Assembly (NCBI GenBank): GCA_964609515.1
Contig: CAZSTZ010000260.1
Coordinates: 1-9,524, forward strand
DNA: 9,524 bases
Direction of reading: 5' to 3'
Source: CALKCV01 sp964609515
Lineage (GTDB): Bacteria > Cyanobacteriota > Cyanobacteriia > Cyanobacteriales > Microcoleaceae
The notes beneath the pieces are model-generated. The model had not been told where the DNA came from, ran no database searches, and was given only the letters and a program-made list of their open reading frames with translations. Both the position numbers and the translations under genes were made by a program. This document shows positions 5,518 to 9,524 of this stretch, in pieces. How positions within the stretch are numbered: the first letter of the stretch is position 1; each line of letters begins with the position of its first letter.

Positions 5518-6039
5518 ATGGATACAGCCACAGAAGCTAAAGCTAAAAAATCTCAGGACAAAAAGAGCCATCCAAGCGGCGACAAGCGTTTCAAACAGCT
5601 AGATATTACGATGAAGCGCAGCCAATACAGGCAGGATGCGTTAATAGAGGTATTGCATAAAGCCCAGGAAGTATTTGGCTACCTCGAAGATGATGTCATG
5701 ACTTACGTTGCCAGGGGTTTAAAATTGCCTTTGAGTAGGGTTTATGGGGTCGCGACATTTTATCATCTATTTTCCCTGAAGCCTGGGGGGGAACATACCT
5801 GCGTGATTTGTATGGGAACTGCTTGTTATGTCAAAGGCGGTGGTAAAATAATAGAAGACCTTGAGAAAGAATTAAGCATTAAAGCCGGAGAAACGACGCC
5901 AGATGGTAAGGTATCGCTGATGGCGGCGCGGTGTATTGGTGCTTGCGGCATTGCGCCGGCGGTGGTATTCGATGGCAATGTGGCGGGCAAACAAAGTTCG
6001 GAAACGGTATTAGCAAAAGTCAAGGGTTGGCAGGAGTAA
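5518..6039 (+). CDS. hoxE: bidirectional [NiFe]-hydrogenase diaphorase subunit HoxE
   Basis: A 173-residue NuoE-like subunit of the cytoplasmic NAD(P)-linked hydrogenase HoxEFUYH. It carries a thioredoxin-fold [2Fe-2S] cluster that helps pass electrons between the diaphorase and its partners. The four cluster ligands are C98 and C103 (CMGTAC), then C139 and C143 (ARCIGACG). The helical N-terminal domain contains the family segment VFGYLEDDVM...YGVATFYHLF (about 52-84). Length is normal for HoxE. ATG 5518 follows AAAGGA (5504-5509) by 8 bases. It is the first gene of the operon; hoxF follows after 91 bases. The first 20 or so residues are Lys/Ser/Asp-rich and probably disordered. Confidence 0.95.
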   Translation: MDTATEAKAKKSQDKKSHPSGDKRFKQLDITMKRSQYRQDALIEVLHKAQEVFGYLEDDVMTYVARGLKLPLSRVYGVATFYHLFSLKPGGEHTCVICMGTACYVKGGGKIIEDLEKELSIKAGETTPDGKVSLMAARCIGACGIAPAVVFDGNVAGKQSSETVLAKVKGWQE

Positions 6040-6101
6040 TTGACAATTAATAATTAATAATTAACAATTGGGTTGTAATTGTTCGCTGTTAATTGTCAAT
6101 T
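6038..6101. repeat. nested inverted repeats in the hoxE-hoxF spacer
   Basis: A perfect 13-bp inverted repeat, AATTGACAATTAA (6038-6050) with TTAATTGTCAATT (6089-6101), begins within the hoxE stop codon. Nested inside is a second perfect stem, AACAATT (6063-6069) with AATTGTT (6077-6083), with a 7-nt loop. RNA folding would give a long AT-rich hairpin between the two cistrons, a possible attenuation or processing site. The hoxF ribosome-binding site (GAGGAG, 6117-6122) lies just outside it. Confidence 0.7.
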
Positions 6102-6130
6102 GTAAATTGTAAAAATGAGGAGAACGCAAT

Positions 6131-7774
6131 ATGGAATTTAACGAATTATTAGAGATTGGAGAAAAAGAACGAGCTCGCCAAAAACAAACGCGGGTTTATT
6201 GCTGCACTTCCACCGGTTGCCAGGCGGCTAACTCCGTGGATGTGAAGAAAAATATGGACAAAGCAGTAAAAGATGGAGGACTGGGCGATCGTGTCGAAGT
6301 AGTAGGAGTAGGCTGCATGGGATTTTGCGGCAAGGGCCCTCTGGTTCAAGTCGATCCCGAGGAAACTCTCTACGAAGAAGTCACCCCAGAGCAAGCAGCC
6401 AGCATTATCGAAGTTATTGGGGGCAACAGCAACATTTCGACTCCGGCCAAAGGCGACATCAAACACCCATTTTTTGCGCGGCAGATGCGGGTAGTTCGAG
6501 AAAATACGGGTAAAATAGACCCGGAACGCATCGAAGAATATATCGCCGTGGGGGGCTATCAGTCTCTTTATAAAGTCATTCACGACATGAGTCCCAACGA
6601 GGTAGTGGATGAAATTAGCAAAAGCGGTTTGCGGGGGCGCGGTGGCGGCGGTTTTCCCACCGGTTTAAAATGGGCGACGGTGGCGAAAATGCCCGGGGAT
6701 CAGAAATATGTTATCTGTAACGGAGACGAAGGCGACCCCGGAGCGTTTATGGATAGGAGCATTTTGGAGAGCGATCCCCATTTGGTATTAGAAGGAATGG
6801 CGATCGCTGCCTACGCAGTAGGAGCAAACCACGGCTTTATTTACGTCCGCGCCGAATATCCTCTGGCGATCGCTCGTTTGGAGAAAGCCATCAAACAGGC
6901 GAAAAAATACGGAATTTTGGGCAGCCAAATCTTCGACTCGCCCTTCGACTTCAAAATCGACATCCGCATCGGTGCCGGGGCCTTCGTTTGCGGGGAAGAA
7001 ACCGCCCTCATCCAGTCCATCGAAGGCGGGCGCGGCAACCCGGTCCCCCGTCCGCCCTATCCCGCCCAGTCGGGACTTTGGGGAGATCCGACCTTAATTA
7101 ATAACGTTGAAAGTTTGGCAAATATCGCCGCTATTATTAACAAGGGTGCCGAGTGGTACGCCGGCATTGGCACCGAAAATAGTAAAGGCACGAAAATATT
7201 CGCCCTGACTGGCAAGATTGAAAACAACGGTTTAATCGAAGTACCGATGGGAATTACCCTCCGGGAAATTGTCGAAGAAATGGGCGGCGGCGTTCCCGAT
7301 GGGGGCACTGTCAAAGCGGTACAAACGGGGGGCCCTTCTGGGGGTTGCATTCCCGCGTCCATGCTGGATACTCCAGTAGATTACGACTCTCTGACTAAAG
7401 TGGGTTCGATGATGGGTTCTGGGGGCATGGTGGTAATGGACAAGGAAACGAGTATGGTAGAAGTGGCTCGTTTCTATATGGAATTTTGCCGGGAGGAGAG
7501 TTGCGGTAAGTGCATTCCCTGTCGGGCGGGAACGGTACAGTTATACGATATGCTGACCAAGATTCTTAACAAACAGGCAACTCGGGCGGATATAGAAAAG
7601 ATGGAAGCTCTGTGTAATATGGTGAAGGATACCAGCTTGTGCGGTCTGGGGATGACTGCTCCTAACCCGGTGTTAAGTACCCTGCGCTATTTTAAAGAAG
7701 AGTACGAGGCGCTGTTGCCGGAAAATCCCTTTGCTGTTAACGGGAAGACGATAGTAGCGGCGGGCGATCGCTAA
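6131..7774 (+). CDS. hoxF: bidirectional [NiFe]-hydrogenase diaphorase subunit HoxF (NAD- and FMN-binding)
   Basis: A 547-residue flavoprotein that exchanges electrons with NAD(P)H; homologous to a NuoE-like domain fused to NuoF. Residues 1-100 form a thioredoxin-like [2Fe-2S] domain with C25, C30, C62 and C66. The NuoF part has the FMN/NADH glycine-rich loop GRGGGGFPTGLKW (169-181), CNGDEGDPGAFMDR (196-209) and GAGAFVCGEETALIQSIEG (281-299). The C-terminal [4Fe-4S] ligands are C458, C461 and C464 (SCGKCIPC) with C504. Length is normal for cyanobacterial HoxF. ATG 6131 follows GAGGAG by 8 bases. The last codons (GDR-stop) are formed by a HIP1 octamer at 7764-7771. All cofactor ligands are intact. 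Confidence 0.97.
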   Translation: MEFNELLEIGEKERARQKQTRVYCCTSTGCQAANSVDVKKNMDKAVKDGGLGDRVEVVGVGCMGFCGKGPLVQVDPEETLYEEVTPEQAASIIEVIGGNSNISTPAKGDIKHPFFARQMRVVRENTGKIDPERIEEYIAVGGYQSLYKVIHDMSPNEVVDEISKSGLRGRGGGGFPTGLKWATVAKMPGDQKYVICNGDEGDPGAFMDRSILESDPHLVLEGMAIAAYAVGANHGFIYVRAEYPLAIARLEKAIKQAKKYGILGSQIFDSPFDFKIDIRIGAGAFVCGEETALIQSIEGGRGNPVPRPPYPAQSGLWGDPTLINNVESLANIAAIINKGAEWYAGIGTENSKGTKIFALTGKIENNGLIEVPMGITLREIVEEMGGGVPDGGTVKAVQTGGPSGGCIPASMLDTPVDYDSLTKVGSMMGSGGMVVMDKETSMVEVARFYMEFCREESCGKCIPCRAGTVQLYDMLTKILNKQATRADIEKMEALCNMVKDTSLCGLGMTAPNPVLSTLRYFKEEYEALLPENPFAVNGKTIVAAGDR

Positions 7775-7933
7775 GGGAAAGGTAAGAGGCAAGAGTAGGC
7801 AACAGGCAACAGGCAAAAGCCAAGAGGCAAGAGGGGAAAGACTTGCTGAGAGATTAAAAACTACCTTGTCTCCCCATGGACCATTCCCCATTCCCCATTT
7901 CCCATTCGCAAATTCAAGAGAGGAGAACCAAAT
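7775..7933. repeat. heptameric tandem repeats in the hoxF-hoxU spacer
   Basis: The 159-nt spacer contains two period-7 tracts: AGGCAAC, AGGCAAC, AGGCAAA at 7797-7817, with related AGAGGCA copies at 7785-7791 and about 7823-7829; and CCATTCC, CCATTCC, CCATTTC, CCATTCG at 7881-7908. These match the short tandemly repeated repetitive (STRR) class known from filamentous cyanobacteria. The only gene-related signal is the hoxU ribosome-binding site AGGAG at 7921-7925. Confidence 0.8.
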
Positions 7934-8650
7934 ATGTCAGTAAAAACCCTAACAATAGACGGCAATTCCATAGCAATAGAAGAAGGGGCAACCGTACTCG
8001 AAGCGGCCAAACAAGCAGGAGTCCACATTCCCACCCTCTGCCATCTCGAAGGAATACACGATGTAGGCGCTTGCCGTCTGTGTCTGGTAGAAATCAAAGG
8101 CACTAGAAAACTGCTGCCGGCCTGCGTCACGGAAGTGGCAGAAGGGATGGAAGTAGAAACCAACACGGAAAAACTGCAAGACTATCGACGGATGACTATA
8201 GAACTGCTGTTTGCAGAAGGCAACCACGTTTGCGCGGTGTGCGTCGCTAACGGTAACTGCGAGTTACAGGATGTTGCAGTTGATGTGGGCATGGAACATA
8301 CCCGCTTCGGCTACCAATTTCCCGATCGCGGAGTCGATATGTCCCACCCGCAATTCGGACTGGACCACAACCGCTGCATTCTCTGTACTCGCTGCGTGCG
8401 GGTGTGCGACGAAATCGAAGGGGCCCACGTTTGGGACGTGGCCAGTCGCGGTTCGGAAAGTTATATTATTTCGGGTTTGAACCAACCTTGGGGAGAGGTA
8501 GATGCTTGTACTTCTTGCGGTAAATGCGTCGATGCTTGTCCGACAGGTGCCCTATTCCGAAGGGGGGCAACGGTGGCGGAGATGGAACGCGATCGCGAAA
8601 AATTAGAATTTCTAGTCAACGCCCGCGAAAACAAAGAATGGACGAGGTAA
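7934..8650 (+). CDS. hoxU: bidirectional [NiFe]-hydrogenase diaphorase subunit HoxU
   Basis: A 238-residue Fe-S protein, homologous to the N-terminal part of NuoG, that wires electrons between HoxF and the hydrogenase module HoxYH. The N-terminal plant-ferredoxin-like [2Fe-2S] domain has C36, C47, C50 and C64. The NuoG-type [4Fe-4S] site follows, with H98, C100, C103 and C109 (NHVCAVCVANGNC). Then come two ferredoxin-like [4Fe-4S] motifs: C148, C151, C154, C158 and C192, C195, C198, C202. Length is normal for HoxU. ATG 7934 has AGGAG 8 bases upstream. hoxY begins 321 bases later, a long spacer for one operon. A HIP1 site lies near the 3' end (8589-8596). Confidence 0.96.
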   Translation: MSVKTLTIDGNSIAIEEGATVLEAAKQAGVHIPTLCHLEGIHDVGACRLCLVEIKGTRKLLPACVTEVAEGMEVETNTEKLQDYRRMTIELLFAEGNHVCAVCVANGNCELQDVAVDVGMEHTRFGYQFPDRGVDMSHPQFGLDHNRCILCTRCVRVCDEIEGAHVWDVASRGSESYIISGLNQPWGEVDACTSCGKCVDACPTGALFRRGATVAEMERDREKLEFLVNARENKEWTR

Positions 8651-8667
8651 ACGTTAGTTACTCCTAT

Positions 8668-8806
8668 TGTCCGGAGCGAGGCGGTGGGAAAAACGAGTTA
8701 GCTTTCTGGTTCAAACATTAAATCAGCCGTAGGCGAAGCCTTCTCGCAGAGTAGCAATCTCTCAATCCCTAACTGTCCGCAGCGAGGCGGCGGGAAAAAC
8801 GAGTTA
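8668..8806. repeat. 33-bp direct repeat in the hoxU-hoxY spacer, with an inverted partial third copy
   Basis: Copies at 8668-8700 and 8774-8806 agree at 31 of 33 positions; both contain AGCGAGGCGG and GGGAAAAACGAGTTA. A 14-nt inverted partial copy, CCTCGCTTCGGACA, lies at 8909-8922 and matches the reverse complement of the first copy at 13 of 14 bases. It could pair with either direct copy in RNA. Confidence 0.8.
8725..8755. repeat. dispersed repeat of the CGTAGGCGAAGCCTTCTCGC type
   Basis: The core GGCGAAGCCTTCTCGCAGAG lies between the two 33-bp copies. I recall near-identical sequences scattered through genomes of Nostoc/Oscillatoria-type cyanobacteria; it is nearly palindromic around GAAGCCTTC. 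No coding role is seen. Confidence 0.5.
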
Positions 8807-8813
8807 ACACTTT

Positions 8814-8841
8814 TGCCTCTTGCCTCCTGCCTCTTGCCTTC
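8814..8841. repeat. four TGCCTCY heptamers
   Basis: TGCCTCT, TGCCTCC, TGCCTCT, TGCCTTC in tandem with period 7. The reverse complement (AGAGGCA) is the heptamer found in the hoxF-hoxU spacer, so hoxU is flanked by inverted copies of one repeat family. Confidence 0.75.
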
Positions 8842-8971
8842 TTCTCTATGAGATTGCCACGGGGGGACGTAACTATAAAACCGAAGACTAAACGCTTACC
8901 CAACCCCCCCTCGCTTCGGACAACAGTACGATTAACAATTTCCCGTTCCCAAAAATAAGGAGATACACATC
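8842..8971 (+). promoter_or_regulatory. leader of hoxY with ribosome-binding site; weak internal promoter candidate
   Basis: AAGGAG (8957-8962) lies 9 bases before the hoxY ATG. TTGCCA (8854-8859) and TATAAA (8874-8879) resemble promoter boxes, but the spacing of 14 is short, so an internal promoter is only a possibility. Confidence 0.3.
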
Positions 8972-9523
8972 ATGTCAGACAAGATTAAATTTGCTACAGT
9001 GTGGTTGGCTGGATGTTCCGGCTGTCATATGTCGTTCCTAGATTTAGACGAATGGTTGATAGAGCTCGCCCAACAGGTCGAAGTAGTTTACAGTCCCGTC
9101 GGCTGCGACATTAAAGAATATCCAGAAGGAGTCGATGTTTGTTTGGTAGAAGGCGGCGTTGCCAACGAGGACAATCTAGAAATTATTCTGGAAGTGAGAA
9201 AGAAAACTAAAACCTTAATTTCCTTTGGAGATTGCGCCGTAACCGCTAACGTTCCTGCCATGCGCAATATGCACGATAGTGCCGAATCGGTTTTAAAACG
9301 CGCTTATCTGGAACTGGCAGACGATAGCCGCCAGTTGCCAGACGAACCGGGTATCGTTCCGCCTCTCTTGGAAAAAGTGATGCCAGTTCACGAAGTAGTA
9401 CCGGTGGATATATTTATGCCCGGATGTCCGCCAAGCGCCGATCGCATTAAAGCAACTCTCGAACCGCTATTAAAGGGCGAAATGCCTAAAATGGAAGGTC
9501 GGGAAATGATTAAGTTTGGGTAA
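8972..9523 (+). CDS. hoxY: bidirectional [NiFe]-hydrogenase small subunit HoxY
   Basis: A complete 183-residue protein, normal for HoxY. It is the electron-transfer subunit that pairs with the catalytic NiFe subunit HoxH. The single proximal [4Fe-4S] cluster is held by C15 and C18 (AGCSGCHMS), C88 (GDCAVTANV) and C152 (MPGCPPSAD). The small size and lack of a twin-arginine signal or extra cluster-binding C-terminus set it apart from uptake-hydrogenase small subunits, and fit a cytoplasmic enzyme. ATG 8972 is preceded by AAGGAG at a spacing of 9. The TAA stop is at 9521-9523, one base before the end of the window; hoxH is expected next, as in other hoxEFUYH operons. Confidence 0.96.
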   Translation: MSDKIKFATVWLAGCSGCHMSFLDLDEWLIELAQQVEVVYSPVGCDIKEYPEGVDVCLVEGGVANEDNLEIILEVRKKTKTLISFGDCAVTANVPAMRNMHDSAESVLKRAYLELADDSRQLPDEPGIVPPLLEKVMPVHEVVPVDIFMPGCPPSADRIKATLEPLLKGEMPKMEGREMIKFG

Positions 9524-9524
9524 T

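Noticed and set aside
7673..8227. Minus-strand open frames over the hoxF-hoxU junction
   Set aside because: They lie antisense to conserved hox coding sequence and have low-complexity, repeat-derived composition.
8524..8721. Open frame overlapping the end of hoxU and running into the spacer
   Set aside because: It overlaps the conserved HoxU Cys motif in another frame, has no ribosome-binding site, and its tail is repeat sequence.
8854..8879. Strong internal hoxY promoter
   Set aside because: The boxes resemble -35 and -10 but are only 14 bases apart; kept only as a weak possibility.

Overview
The window is cyanobacterial DNA. It carries about 17 copies of the palindrome GCGATCGC (HIP1), heptameric tandem repeats of the kind seen in filamentous cyanobacteria, several dispersed short palindromes, and the cyanobacterial bidirectional [NiFe]-hydrogenase genes. 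A filamentous, repeat-rich (Oscillatoria/Lyngbya-like) species fits best, but genus cannot be fixed from the sequence. The 100-N run at 3271-3370 shows that this is a scaffold from a draft assembly.

Left part (1-1534), a mobile/toxin-antitoxin zone: an Rpn/DUF2887-type PD-(D/E)XK nuclease-like gene (209-1027), then a VapB-like antitoxin (1142-1354). The antitoxin overlaps by one base a ruined vapC toxin gene (1354-1482). That toxin has an in-frame TAG at codon 23, and its 3' end appears to have been replaced by the tail of another DUF2887-type gene. Next comes a hypothetical protein (1649-3004) with two C-terminal membrane segments. Its longer possible N-terminus is only a read-through of a dispersed palindromic repeat.

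Middle (3002-3513), a rearranged convergent intergenic region: a 21-bp minisatellite interrupted by the assembly gap, flanked by a 75-bp direct repeat. The right copy of that repeat is the true 3' end of the neighbouring nadR-type gene. The left copy is a detached duplicate of the same gene end.

Right part (3468-9524): a minus-strand NAD-salvage pair, pnuC (nicotinamide riboside transporter) followed by a NadR-type NMN adenylyltransferase/ribosylnicotinamide kinase. Divergent from it across a 386-bp AT-rich spacer lies the plus-strand hydrogenase operon hoxE-hoxF-hoxU-hoxY, with hoxH expected just beyond the window. HoxE, HoxF and HoxU form the NAD(P)H-linked diaphorase and HoxY is the small hydrogenase subunit. 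PnuC and NadR supply NAD, which is the redox partner of the diaphorase. All Fe-S and nucleotide-binding motifs of the four Hox proteins are intact. The three spacers inside the hox operon are unusually long (91, 159 and 321 bp), and each is filled with a different class of repeat. I found no wholly new system. The most novel items are the minisatellite with the duplicated gene end, the vapC/DUF2887 chimeric remnant, and the repeat-filled hox spacers.
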